Positions 31,235-44,900 of a DNA stretch of 64,000 nt are shown here, piece by piece. The stretch is taken from assembly GCA_036768485.1 (NCBI GenBank), contig JAVLUZ010000842.1, positions 62,001 through 126,000 of the forward strand, in the 5' to 3' direction. The first letter of the stretch is position 1; the number at the start of each line of letters is the position of its first letter. The stretch is from Mermis nigrescens (taxonomy: Eukaryota > Nematoda > Enoplea > Mermithida > Mermithidae). Position numbers and translations under genes: made by a program. Under the pieces are notes generated by a model, which was not told where the DNA came from, ran no database searches, and saw only the letters and a list, made by a program, of their open reading frames with translations.

Positions 31235-34200
31235 CCTTCGCATTACCAATTCACATCTCGTAAAATTACTGAAATTCACAAGAGTATAACGCAAGGCATT
31301 TGGATGATTACTTTTCATTTGGGTAAGGATACAATCAATTATCAATCTGTATTGTCCTACACCACGAAAGTTTCAACTTTCAGGCAATGCTCACACTGAA
31401 GCACTTTAATATAAATTTAGTTTTTGGTTCGACAAGCTAAGAAAATATGCTTTGAATTGCAAAACGAAATTTCGTTTGGGAGAAATTCTTCTGGTCTTCT
31501 GGAAAGCTATAAACGTCGGTAATTACTAATTTGATTGGCATGCTTGATCATCACTTTCTTCCACAGCTACGGATATTGAGCTGTTGATATTTTTTGCATT
31601 ATTCGTCCTCCTCCTACGTACAGTTTTTATTGATCTTCCATTATATATGCGCGATTAGACTGAAAATAATTTTTTTGCACTCATCTCAACGTTTTTCTGT
31701 TTTTCTTTTTATTTGCTACGTCTGGATATATGAGTGTTTCAATCAATCTGAGTTTTTCCATCAAGCAGTAAATCAAAGGGAGATAAATTTACTTAGATGT
31801 TCTTGAATAAAGGCTTTCATTAAAAAGTAGCATGCTTTAAGTGAAAGATTAGCTTCTAAAACAATTATATGAAACGGGGAAAAAAGTTCGGTATAAAGTC
31901 AAACAGAAGTCCGTGCATCAAATTTTTATAAAATAGGATTATATTTTTCAAGCAGAAATGTTTACATGCTATTGCTTCTATTTCAGTCAGATTTTCATAA
32001 CCGGAAGAAGCTCGCGTCACACTTTCAATGAAAAGATTAAGGGGAATAGCTGCACTATAGTCCAACAGTTGGCACGAAAGAGAGCTATACATTTTTAATA
32101 CTTGAAAACGGTTGGATAAAAATAAGAAATAATCAGCTGATAATAAGAAAAAGGTTGAAATGTATAAGTCAGTCTAGCTTCGTTTGACACTGACATTGGA
32201 TTTAGTTCATTTTTCGTGCATTGCCAAGAGCAACTGAAAAATGGTTCAAGATTCCAAAGTGAGAATGTACATATCTGTACTCATTTTATTTATGAGAATT
32301 CAGCTTCCAATATTTCGCTAAGTTTACTGCTAAATTATTTACTTGATATTCTCCTTTACATAAGATTAGGTGTAGTTTCTTTGATGATATTGGAATTGCT
32401 ATATTATTGTCGGAAAAACATGACTCTAGCAGCAATTTAGTGAATTTCAGATTATATTGATGAAAAATATTGGAAAATTTACTTATATCATATCCTGTTA
32501 AGAGGACATAAATTTAGTGAAATTCTTATAGTCAGCAGATATTCTCATAGCGCATATTTCGGTGTACCGATTAAGGATTCTTAGATCAAATGCTTATCAA
32601 TGATATCGGCGACTGAACGAATGAGGATCTAGGATAAGGAAATGCAACATTATTTCTGGTGTTTATCGAAAGTAGGAGTACAGGAAATCCAGTATCTACC
32701 ACTCTTTCTGTCACATTTTACGTAACGCGCATACTACTTACATGTTTGAAATCTACATTAAATCCAAAGTTATAAATCCACATCCTTCCATTCCTGTTTT
32801 GCATTTTGAAAATGTGCGTTTTCGTTCTTTTTCCAACTATATATATTTACTCTCCTAGTAGGTACCTACCTACCATTATCCAGTGCGTGAAAAACCGGAA
32901 CACGAATTCTTTCTCCCTTTAATATAGATACCAATGGTTAAAGACCAAATTATACACATGATAAATCGTATGTAATATGCATAATATGATATCTGCGCGC
33001 TACTCGATTTGGGCAAGTACAGTAGTTTTATCCGCCTAAAATATTCAGCCCGCGCGCGCACTCACGGCCTTGCCCCCGATTGCCCTAAATCTTTTCGGAA
33101 CTAAGCGACTAATACGCTCGCCATTTCGATGACGGCGATGATATGACACTGCGTTTACATCCTGCATACCTACAGTAAACAAAAATTCGTAACGAAAATG
33201 TGGCTTACAGGTTCCAAATTTCACAAAATTTTTCGTACCTACCAAGTTTTTGGCGCAGTCATCTTCGTTAGACTTTTTTATTGCTGGGCTGACATTAATC
33301 TAGCTACGCATCATCTACCACGCAAACCCGCCCATTATAAATGCATATCACAAATAACCGCACGTGTAATACGCAGTGTCAAATTTTTGAACGAGATTTC
33401 GACGCCGGGCTTAGAGTGTGCGTACTTTCCATCCAAATATCTTTGCTTGGGGCTGGCTGCGGTATATGCGCGATGCGAAAATTGATAAGTCGGTGATAGG
33501 CAAATAAGGGTTATAAAATGGCGCACCAAATTCTCATGGCTCAGGTAAAACGGGGACACTTCTGCATTTCATAGCCGATATGCACCTAAGTGAAAAGGTT
33601 TGGTTATTAATGTGCCTATTTGTTCGATATGCTCTACAATATCACAACAAAACAAATGCGCGATATTGCAAATCACGTATATTTATTTACCGCTATTTAA
33701 CTTGCGTACGAATTTGTGTGTGGGAACAGATAACCAAAAACGTCCCAACTGAGTGTTTAGTGTGCTAAGACGGAAACTTTCGTTATTTCCACTAACATCT
33801 ACTCCGATAAGAAGTCTATCCTGTCTTATGCATTAATACGCCTCCCTAATTTGTATACGAATGTTAATCAACCTTGAGCGCTTTTTGGATAATTTCGCTA
33901 TAGAAGCTTTCATTGTTCATTGCATTATTTTGCCGAGAAGCTATTATGCTAACTATATCTCATGGATTACCTGCTCTGCCATTAATTATGTAGGTATATG
34001 AACTTCTTGCTCAAAACAGAACAAGCAACTTGCTGACGAAGATGCCACGAAAGCTACAATTGTGTAATTTTAAGAATGCTCTCAATGTGAATTTTCTTTT
34101 TATCCAACTCTTATCGTTAGTAAAGATTATTGAAATGACAGATTAATCCTAATCTCGTAATTCGTCTTAAGCGATCTACTTTTGGAACAAAATGGTATAT

Positions 34201-35351
34201 TCCTTTAAAGTTATATAGGTAGGATTCCCATTTTAAAAAAGAAAAAGTTCTGTCCAAACGCAATTTAGAAAAAAATTGCTAGCCAACATTTGTAACTACC
34301 GCATTCCTAATATCATAAATTCTGGTACTGTCGCTCCTCCTCTTAGAACGGTAGGTAGATTAGACTAGGATAGGCTGGTTTCAGGTTTAGTGTGTACTGA
34401 AAAACTTTTTTTATTATATTTTTGTCGCACAGCTGCTGCCATTGCGCGTTCATATTTATGCACATATATCGCAAAGCTCCTTTAGGTAAGTTATCGTGTG
34501 ATTCCGATTTTGTTGGTCGGCTTATCTACCTGTTTTTCTTAGTGGTTTTCCACGGTTCGGTCACCCCTTCTCGCTTTTTCTGCCTTGAATAAAAATGCGT
34601 TGCTTATATCTCCCAGTTTTTCGTGATCCTATGTTTTTCTACGTAGCCAAGTCTGTACGTTCGAGCTGATTTCTGTTAAAAGCACATATGTAAGGGTCTT
34701 AAACGAATCTACATATTAATCCAACATTGTTATTCGCGCGCAGTGTGATTCATTGGCGATTAAAGGCTGCACATTCTGAAAAATATCAGAAGTTCCTTCG
34801 ACTGCAGGTATTATTTTTTCGTTTTTTATGCATGACGAACTTCGTCGTTTCACAATGCTTCCATATTTTTGGGCATCTACATATTTACGCAATTAGCCGC
34901 TTGTTGCGTTCAGCCGTAGTTGCTAATGGGCTAAAAGATTTGAAATTACTTTCTACGCGTTTTTGAAAAATATCTTGTATCCATCTTGCTAGACATCGTA
35001 ATATTTTTTAAAAAATTCTTTAAACATATCAAAATCCGTCTGTATTTTCATGCTTTTCTCGTGATTCTATTCTATATCTCTGGGTTAAGTCTCAAAATAT
35101 GATTGGGCTGGAGCTTATTGTTTATATTGTATCAAACTCCTCATAACTTTGTTAAGCTATTATGCTTAAGAAAGGCTTAATGACTGGGGTGAGACGATAA
35201 TAGTTTGGGATTTTGATATGGTTCAAAGAACTTTAAGATGAATATCCGCTCTACCTGTTTTTCCGCGTTTTGTATAATTTTTATAAAAATACATTCCCTA
35301 CATTTTTACGTGATTTTGAACCTCAAATTCCTTCGCACTATCACGTAAGGT
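31235..35351. other. Long stretch without recognisable gene
   Basis: Only short frames without splice support. It lies 2-6 kb upstream of the Dve-like gene and could hold 5' exons or regulatory sequence, but nothing specific can be shown. Confidence 0.4.
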
Positions 35352-35359
35352 CGCGCAAT

Positions 35360-35803
35360 CAGGGTTGCCATGTTGGGGGTTTCCCCCATTTTGGGGGTTT
35401 TTAAGGCTGTTTAAGGCATTTTTTAGCGATAGAGGTTTTTTTGCGCCTATGCTAAACCATTTATTGGGGGTTTATAGGCAGTTTGAGGTTATTATTGGGG
35501 GTTTTTCAAGAAGAGCACTTGGCAACATACGTGGGCAGCAAGAAAATTCTGCGGGGTGTGCAAGATTTTTTAAAGGTCTAAATGGCCTTAAAAATGGTGG
35601 TATGGCGTAAAAACACCATTTTTCGACGTTTCTCATCAAGCACTATCCATTGACATCAGAAATTGCGAAAAAAACTGAAAAAATTATCAAAAATTGAATT
35701 CTGAGGGGGTATTTTGATTTCTGGGGGGTGTTTCGGTTTTTCGAGGGGGTGCATACCCCCAAACCCCCCCTCCCCCCACGCCCAGGTGTGGTTGGCAACC
35801 CTG
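35360..35803. mobile_element. Family M hAT-like MITE, copy 2, containing family A
   Basis: CAGGGTTGCCATGTTGGGGG to TTGGCAACCCTG with perfect duplication CGCGCAAT (35352-35359, 35804-35811). Without the nested family A copy it is about 170 bp, like copy 1 at 842-1014. Confidence 0.9.
35526..35790 (+). mobile_element. Family A MITE, copy 3, nested in family M
   Basis: CATACGTGGGCAGC to CGCCCAGGTGTG; duplication CTTGGCAA / GTTGGCAA (7 of 8). It lies just inside the right terminus of family M. Confidence 0.88.
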
Positions 35804-35811
35804 CGCGCAAT

Positions 35812-37623
35812 AAAGCAGCGGGCTCAGTTGGAGGTACAGCGTGTTTTGAAGTGAAAACGGATCTGTGCAAAAGAGAGTAATGAAAGCAAAAAAAGTGAAG
35901 AAAGCATATTATTCTGCGGATCGTCTATAGTTCCCACCCATTTTCCTGTGATTCATATTGATTCCTGTGGGGCTGGCTACCCGATAATTATACAAGCCAA
36001 AAGAAATTAACTTTGCGTCGGATTTCTTGCGCCCACGTTAAAGTTGTGGCACGGCGCAAGGGGTGAGCTGAATTCGTATCCGCGCGAATATTTCTTTATG
36101 TAGTATATCTAACATTTAGAATAAGTATACATGCTTGTGAAGCCGCGAGGCAATTTTATCTCATTCCTAAAGCTTTCAAAACTTCTACAGCTTCTATCCT
36201 CAGCGGGCGCCGCTAATACGTTACGTTATGTAGATGCGAAATAAAGGCCTTCGCAAAAACGGGGTACAAAATATTATCCGATTTCCCTCGAAGCAAATTC
36301 CAACAGCCGAATATCGCGGCTGCATCCATCTACTATATTTTAATAGGCGTATAAAGCTTTGCTCGATAATGGTGTACATACGGCGCAGATGCGCATAAGA
36401 TTTTCGGGGGACGTTTATTTTCGAATGCTCTGCTCACTAACAACGACGACGAATTTATGTATATGCTCGTAAGCCGCGCGTTATAGCGGCAGCTAACTTC
36501 CTATCATGTTTGCAGATGAGCTTTTGAGCTTTTCAGCTTTCGGTCGTCGTTCTATGAAATAGGTTTGGTTCGAGATCATTTGAAAGGTAAATGATATATT
36601 CCTGGAAATGCTGCTGGATTACGAACTAGCTATATTGTACAGTGTTTCGTTCTACAGCATACACAGTAAACAGTGCTTATGATGCACCGTGTGCTTAGTA
36701 GTGAACCACTCGAGCACAGCGGCTTTGCAGGCTCCTTCTGACTTAATGCGCGTGCGTACACTGCTTGCCGCCTGTCGCAGGGATTTTACGATCAAAACTT
36801 CTCCGAAGATAATTTATCCGCGATTTTTTTAATTTGCCGACACCACGGGTGTGATACGTAAAACGCGAGTTAGCTATCAGGTTTGCATTCCTTGACGTGA
36901 ATAAGACGAGCTGATAAATCCCACTGATCACTATAGCATGTAAGCTAACTGTACTATCTGTATTGGCCTTCGTGCAAAGCAATGATAGTCCATTTTGTAG
37001 CCGTCTATTTCGGATTTCGGACAAGAAAGCTTTTGTGAGACTTCGAGGCATGTTGGGCGCGTAATATTAGCCGCAAAATTGGAATTCTTCATTTAAATAT
37101 GATTCCGATCCGAAAATAGTATGTAGAATCTCGATTCTTGCTTTATCTTGTTTCTTATAATTTTTTGTTTCTCAGCAGCATTTTTCGTTATCCGTGCAGT
37201 GCGTCCAACCACTTTGTACCCATACATACTTGCAGATTTTACACGAGTTTCTTTTCTATGGTGCTTGCAATCACAGTGATCAACCAAAAGACCGCGCGTC
37301 CGGCCATTCTTTGAGCTTTACTTGAGGAATAAATGTTTCTGTCAAATATACTTAAGAAATTAGCGGAATAAAAATCATGCGGAAATATAATTTTAATACT
37401 TATATTAATAATATATCCCTCCTCCTGCTAGTGCGACTCAAACCTCGGCATAAGAGAAGAACTATTTACGATAAAAACTCAATAGCTGCTGTTTTACAAA
37501 GTACAGCTCACCTCGAAAGTTAGTCGGGAATTGTTAATTTTATAGATCTCGGTGGTAAATGCCTTGGAAGTGCTCTGCTGTTTACTGTGCATTAACGTCC
37601 CTCATTTTGCTTTTTTATTTTAG
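35812..37623. other. Upstream region of the Dve-like gene, nothing identified
   Basis: No repeat family or exon recognised. A TTTTATTTTAG acceptor at 37623 suggests that a 5' UTR exon starts at 37624. Confidence 0.35.
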
Positions 37624-37673
37624 GACGATTTTTATAAGGATGATTAGTTGAGAAATATTAATTATTTGTTAAC

Positions 37674-38785
37674 ATGTTCCCAATACGGTGCCTTGTTGAA
37701 GCTGTGAATGAAGATCAGTGCCCTCAGTGCAGTAACAGTGGGTCTACTGTAATTTCCGATTCATATGCTATTGTAGCGGGTCAGACGCCATTAAGTCAAC
37801 TCGTTGACACAGTATTATCCGCTTTGGGATTTCAGCAACTTGGATACGGTTGCAAGGGTTAGTAATTTAATTTTATTCCAACGTAATCAGGCAAAAGCAA
37901 TGACCGTTTCAGTAAAAAATTATAAGATTAGGCGTTTAATCGCACATTGAATTTATTTTGAGAAATAAAACCAAATCGTTGATAAAAACAAGTCATATGA
38001 AGCCGGCTAACTAATTGACACAATTTCATATTCTATGGCATTAATGCGCTCGTCATAGTTCTGTCTCGCGTTGTTAAGCCATTCAGTTTATAATTAATTC
38101 AATTGCTTAAGCATAAAAAATCAAATTATACGTTTTGTTGCAAGCAGGGGAGGATTCAAGGGTAGTGCGGCCACCCCTTTGGCCCAAAATAGTTGGCGAG
38201 ATGAAGAATGGATGTGTAATTCGCTGTGATTATTGGCAGTCTGCGACCATAATTTCTCATATTTTTTCGGCGCTGGGGAACCGCCTCCTTCAAAAAATCC
38301 TAGATCCGCCACTGGTTGCTAGCGAGAGTAAGTAGGCTTTTAAGTGTTAGAATCAGTCGGTTATGATATTAATACTCGTATTATGATATTATGATGAACG
38401 TATACAGGAAAAAATATATTATTTTAATAATAAAAAAATTGAAAAATATGTAACAAACGTCTAATAAATATTAAGTATAAAATAAATCCCGGATCTAGTA
38501 TACAATTTACCCACCAGCGTTTTTTAGCCGATCCATAATGTATTGTAATGTGTCATGTGTAATGTATAATGTGTAATATGAACACGTTACACATTACACA
38601 TTACACATTACGCAATACACATTACACATAACACATTACATATTACACACTACACAAAAAACGTTGGTGGGTAAATTGTATACTAGATCCTAAATCCCCA
38701 CTGCATAATATTCTTTGATGGGAGCTACCTTGAAATTTTATTTATATTTAATCAAATTTTGATTTCCAGTTATAGTAATAATTGC

Positions 38786-38853
<68 letters not shown>

Positions 38854-38924
38854 TAATAATAATAACAACAACAACAACAACAACAACAATAATAATAATA
38901 ATAATAATAATTATAATAATAATA

Positions 38925-38965
<41 letters not shown>

Positions 38966-41900
38966 GTAATTAGTGAGATAATAATTTATGTAGTAATAAT
39001 AAAAAATAATAGTTTTGTCGCTGTTTATGCTCACCGACTGTCCAAATTTTTATTCATCAATGCCATAAGTTCCAACTTTTCATTCAGTCTTTAAGCCATG
39101 TAAATTTTCGCCCAGAAAAGATTATTCAGTGCAATGTAAAATATATTTGAAATAAAGAAAAAACGGATGAATGTAACAATACTATGCTAAAAAAACCATA
39201 AATTTTAATTATTCGGTAAGCTGAACAAAAATAAATTTTTTATGCTCAAGAACAACCCATATTTTGTCTTTTGAATACAGAAATACTGAAATATAAAAAT
39301 CACTATAGACTAAGTCACTTAGACTTATTGTTGCGCTAACAAGTGATGTTAGCATGCTTTATTTCGAAATACAAATGCTGATAGCAAACAAAAGTCTACA
39401 TATTACAACTCGATATTTCCAGGTAGGTTTAGGATCGAAGCTTTGAGTAGTCATATCACAAAAGCTGTTCTGCAATGCTGAAATAGCGTAGTAAACCGTC
39501 ACATGAAAAGTAAAAAAGTTGTTTTAATGGACAATATTGTTAATTTTGCATAAGAATTACTACATATCTCAATAAAATCGCTTAATCGTCTCTAAATCAC
39601 TAGCCTCTGTATTTTTTATATTCATTTCGTAGCGTTCATTTATTGCTTAATGTTGGCATTTAGTTACATTGAGGGATTCTTAATAAAAATCTAAGTGCTC
39701 GGCATGCTTGTTATTTTTTATAGCTAGTTTGCAGTTGAAAAACTGGAAGCCTTTGTCGTTCGAGCAAATAACAGACGAGCCGGATATCGAAATAGAAAAT
39801 ATATTGAAGGATGTCAGCAACAATTTAACCTTACGTATTTTGACAAAACAGTACGATATATTATATTATCTACTTTTTGAATTTCATAAGGTGCGAACTC
39901 ATCTTACAAGATAAAAAAGGCATGTAACGTTTTTTCAATTAATCGTATAATCTTTGCTTTCATTATTTTCTCATGACTATCTTTTCGATCGATACAAAGC
40001 ACAAAAATTGCTCGATGTAATTTATGTCCAAATGAATTCACTTGTCTTGATTTATGGATAAATTCAATTTTAATATTCTACTTGAAAATTAGTTAATTTC
40101 TCTTCACTTTTGTGAGATTCCCATTTGCTTTATACTTTTATATATTTCTATGATTTAAGGCAGTTAACTAAGAATCACTGTTTTTTGTCAGATTTTTTTC
40201 ATCTTAAAAATTTCGATTGCCTTTATTCTTTGTTGAGTTTACTTATTGTGGGCACGAACATTTTCGCTGTCTTAACGCAAAAATCACAAGGCGCGTTCGG
40301 TCTGTTTGCCGTTTAGTGTCTTCAGATTTATGTTCCTTATTCACGACGAAAATCATTGGCAGACCGATTTAGGGTCAGATTTGGGATTAAGAGTTTTTAA
40401 GATACGGTGGCCTCGGAAAGCGATGAACACGGTATAATGACCGAAAAATTCAGTCGTGCGCAAATAGTAAAAGAATTTCAAACAGTTCCGTTAAGGAAGT
40501 TCTACTTTTGTCTTGGATTTTTGCTCTTACGGACCTTAATTTCGCTTTATTTTCTCAAGAAAACTTATTTTTTTCTTGTGGGGTCTAGAGATTATAAATG
40601 CATGCTGAGCTGGTGTGGCGGTTAGTTAGGTCTGTCATAATGATCGTGTCGCAAGAGAACCTTATTTATCTGTCACAGCTTAAAAATTGGTGTAAATGTT
40701 AATGCACTTGAGTTGCAAAAATGACGTTGCATGAAATTTAATTTAATTAAATAAACAACCATAAATTAGACTGATGAACGCTTCCGATTAAAGCCGGAAA
40801 ATATATTAATCATGATGCAGGAATAATTTATCCATAATTTATTGCATATTCCAACTAGCCTTATTATAATTATTTAATTATGATCATTTCGCAATCTTTA
40901 TGTCCAACAAAGCGCCTACTGGCTAATATATATGCATTGTTCAGGACTGGTGAATCTCCACTTACATACGTGACTGACGTCGCAGTCTTTTGTCGAGCTA
41001 CTGAATCGTTTGTCGAATATTTCTCTTTTGAATTTTTATTTGAAAGAAATCAAAAATTGTAGCATATAATTTATACAGTAAGTGACGTCATACTAAGTTT
41101 TTACATAGTTATGCTGATTTTTTTCAAGAAATGCTGTTCTTAGTATTGTTTCAGGCCCGGTAGCATTATTCAAAATAGCGTAAACGACCTAAAGGATCGA
41201 CTTCTGCGCGCGATTTTGCAAAAAGTGCCTAATATCTTATCCGATATGCAACAGCCTCAGTGGAAGGTGAAGGAAGATCTTAGGTCCCATTATAATTTAA
41301 TTTTTAGTACAGAATTCGATTTTTTTTGTAAAATTGATAGAATATATTACTTATTTGATTTTTTATCTTGTTCCAAAGGGAGAGTTTAACGGTTTCGGTA
41401 TCATTGTGGTCTGAGAATAGTGAGAAGAAAATGGGTCTGCATATCCAGAAATTTTTTATTTTCCATTTTTCTGGCATCATATCAGGGCGGTCGGATGCAC
41501 AACCGTCGCATAATTCACGACCACCGCATAGTTTACAATCGCCGCATAGTACAGAACCGCTGCATTAGAATGCACAACCGCCGCATAATACAGAACCGTC
41601 GCATACGTAGTTCACAACCACCGCATAGTACAGAACCGTCGCATAGTTCATAAATCGCTAAACACGCTGTATGCATACGTGTTCTTGGAGAGGGGGTTTG
41701 ACCCCCATTCTTTTGAACCCTAGAATAGCCACTGACCCCACCTGCAATATGGCTGCAGCCCCCCCAGAATTGTCGATTCTCCGTAAAATTGTAGAAAGTG
41801 TGCCTTTTTAGCTTATTTTTGGCTCAAATGTGTCAAATTTTCGGCGCTTGAATGTACAATCAATTGACAAAGGCTCTGAATGAACTCCGTTATCGTTAAT

Positions 41901-44900
41901 AGCTAAAAACTTTCGGGTTCGAAAATAAGGTCTATTAGTCGGCCATTAATTATTCCCAAAAAAACTTAAATAAACAAGAACCGTACATTACTTATATGTT
42001 ATACATGTACATTTGAATGATCTAAGACACATTTCTTGTGTAGTAGCGATTTCAGCGGTTATGTACTATGCGGCGGTTGTAAATTACGTACGCGGCCCTT
42101 CTGAATCATGCGGCAGTTGTGAAGTATGCGGCGGTAGTGAATGAAGCAGCGGTTGTGCATTCTGATGCGGCTTCTGTACTATGCGGCGGTTGCGCATCTC
42201 AATCCATCAGGGCATGGGTTAATAAAGTTGGCGTGCGACATTTAATTATGCTTTTCACGTAAACTTATTGAAAATACTCGTATTTTATGTCGCTCGTCCA
42301 GGTGAGCCGACAAATGGTCGTAAAAAATCCAATCTTTACCTCTTTTAAACCTTTTCGAATTTTATATATCTTATTAGTTTTCATTTACATTTTTATATAT
42401 CGAATCTTTTTTGATTTAAATCTTTGTTCAATTCTTTTTGTTTGTTCGGTCAGTTCTTGCTCTTTTTTGTCGTGCGACAGAATTTTAATAAATCGTCATT
42501 TAAGACTCAGTTTTTATCACAATGACTACCGCATTCATCATTTAAATGATTTTGAAATCCCCTACCTCTAGGAACTCCTGTCTCAGTTAGCGCTCGGCTC
42601 CAATGGGCATCCGAACGGAGTTAATCCTGGAAATTTTACGATTCCAAATTCAAAACGTTTGGATCAATGGTTAGATGAATGGTCGAAGAAGACCTTGCAG
42701 CAAAATATAACGGACTCGTTGATTATAAATAGTGCCTTAGATGTTGATTGCAACAATAATCAAGCCAGCAAAAATAACAGGTCGTCTTCGTCCTTTAGCT
42801 GCGAATCGCCTTTTTCGTTGACCAACGTTGATCAAGTGCCTAATAATTTAACCTCCTCAGGGTTTAGCAATGGAAATAAAGGGGTCAACATGAGCGTACT
42901 AAGCAACAGTAACGCCGCTAGTGGCAATAACAACAATTCACTGACACGCTTCAGCCCAATGTTGGAAGTTCCAAAGCTTGAAAGGTACATCAAATTTTAA
43001 CTCTTAAACTTCGGAAAATAATCTCATTGTTGGCTGAAATCCGTCAATTGATTTTTTTACTATTGTAATCTCATATTTTGATTGTGTCACGGGTGGCTGT
43101 CCGTCCAGGGGGCCGCCCGTCCAGTTTGGCCGTCCGTTCAGCCTGACCGCCCATTCAGCCTGGCCGCTCATGCAGGGTGGCCGTCCCATGCTGTATAAGT
43201 GCAAAATTAGGGCGTGAATTTTCCACGGTGGCCGCTTATCCAGCCTGGCCGTCCGTCCAGGCTGGTCGCCCATCCAGGATGGCCGTCTACAGTAAAATAT
43301 GGCCTAATTATACTGTCCAAAGTGGCCGTCCGTCTATTCTATATTTAGTTTCTGTTTTAAATGCTTCATAATGCGACAATGTTTATTTGAATATTACTCA
43401 AACGAGTACATTCTCTGTTGTACAAAATGAACCTAATTGATATGCATCTCGCACAATAAGAAAAGTATCCAATTGTGTGCGTCTTTTATTTTGTCATGCT
43501 CTTGCCAAGCGAAATTTGTGCGCAGGCTCTTCCCGTCAGCAAAAAGCATATCTTCAGTTTTATTTAAGTATTCTAGTTTTGCTGTGAGGTGGTTGCCTGT
43601 CACCATGAATGATTTTGGGAAGCAAAATTTGTTACAACTATTCACAATAAGTCTTTTACTATGTCAGAGTAGTTTAGTAGCTAGAAAATGTCACTCACAA
43701 TTTAAGTGAATAACTAAAGCAAAACTTTTTGGGTAATTTCAGAATAGTAGCGTAATAATCTATACATTAAATTAGTCCTATTTCTTATGCTACTCACTAA
43801 AATCAAATCACCTTTAAGCCATATTTTACAAAACCGATTATCATACATATCGGACAAACGAGACGGTCGGAGAAACGGGATTTTGAGCAATCTAAAAAAT
43901 GACTTGTTTTATTCTTAGAAGAATCGGAAGACTCTGTGAATTGGGAAGAAACCTGACAGAGCGGTAAGGCCATCTAGCCAATTGTGGCGGCCACGTAGGA
44001 CGGACGGCCACCCTGGAAAAAATGTAGCAAACAGAGAGATGGTCACCTTGGACGGATGGCCAGGCTGGACGGACGGCCACACTGGACAGTACCGGACGGA
44101 CGGCTACCCTGGACAGTACCCATATTTTAATACCAATATTTCCAAATCTTTTCTTATTTTATCATCACGCTCAAAGAATGACTTATTTGAATTTATTAAT
44201 CAACGAATTGTTTGCAATGCAGTCCAAATACATACGTTTATAAGTGGAAAAATTTTGCAGCTCAGTCCCGCGTTCCGAATTAAATAAAATTGCTATTGGA
44301 AACCTTGTAGAGTACAAAAGGGGAACTAGAAAGTACGAGTATATTTGGTATTGTTTTTTATTGTTTTCCTGCTTTAATCATAAGTTTAAAATGATCGCGT
44401 CAAAAACATCATTTTTGACCTTTCTGATAATGCTGCTTTTTCCAAGATAATAAGAACATAAAAATTTAAAGAAAAATTCAATAAAATACAATAAAACATA
44501 GCTAGGAATGACTGTTTGACGCCTGAACGCCGTTGACGCTCTTGAACTAAGAGTTCGCTTAAAACAGGTCGTTTTCTACAACTTTTGGAAAAATAAAAAA
44601 TTCCAAGGGTCAAATTTTTTGGGGGCTGTATGGTGATATGGGTCATATGGGTCAGGTATGGTGATAACTGATTCATATTGTTCGGTAATATCGCAGATTA
44701 GCGCGAGCTCGAGATTATCTCAAACAATCGGGAACTCGGTTGCAATAAGGTCGCGCTTATCTCGAGCTCGAGCTAATCGTGAGTTCGCGATTATCCAGAG
44801 CTCGAGATAATCGCGAGTGAGTTGCAATAAAATTTTGCCAATTTTTAATCCCGAGCTCGCGATTAACTCGTAATGGTAAATGAATAGTGAAAAACATGTG

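Noticed and set aside
38759..39094. Poly-asparagine and poly-isoleucine open frames
   Set aside because: They are translations of the (AAT)n/(AAC)n microsatellite.
39851..39890. Longer version of the second Dve exon ending at CATAAG/GTGCGA
   Set aside because: The better-looking donor gives phase 0 and runs into stops in the next exon; the donor at 39851 keeps the frame and the SATB-like domain continuous.
40390..40520. Possible exon of the Dve-like gene (ASESDEHG... segment) after TTTTTAAG
   Set aside because: Its phase cannot join the exons on either side, whereas 39724-39850 joins 41155-41266 perfectly without it.
41420..41653. Open frame with repeated [13 protein letters not shown] units
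   Set aside because: It is the translation of the CCGCATAG array of family J.
41489..42205. CRISPR-like array
   Set aside because: Repeats are imperfect, spacers are too short, the two arrays are mutually inverted, and the context is a eukaryotic intron.
43982..44287. Open frame rich in TDGHPG-like repeats
   Set aside because: It comes from the GGACGGACGGCC array of family K and shows no coding constraint.
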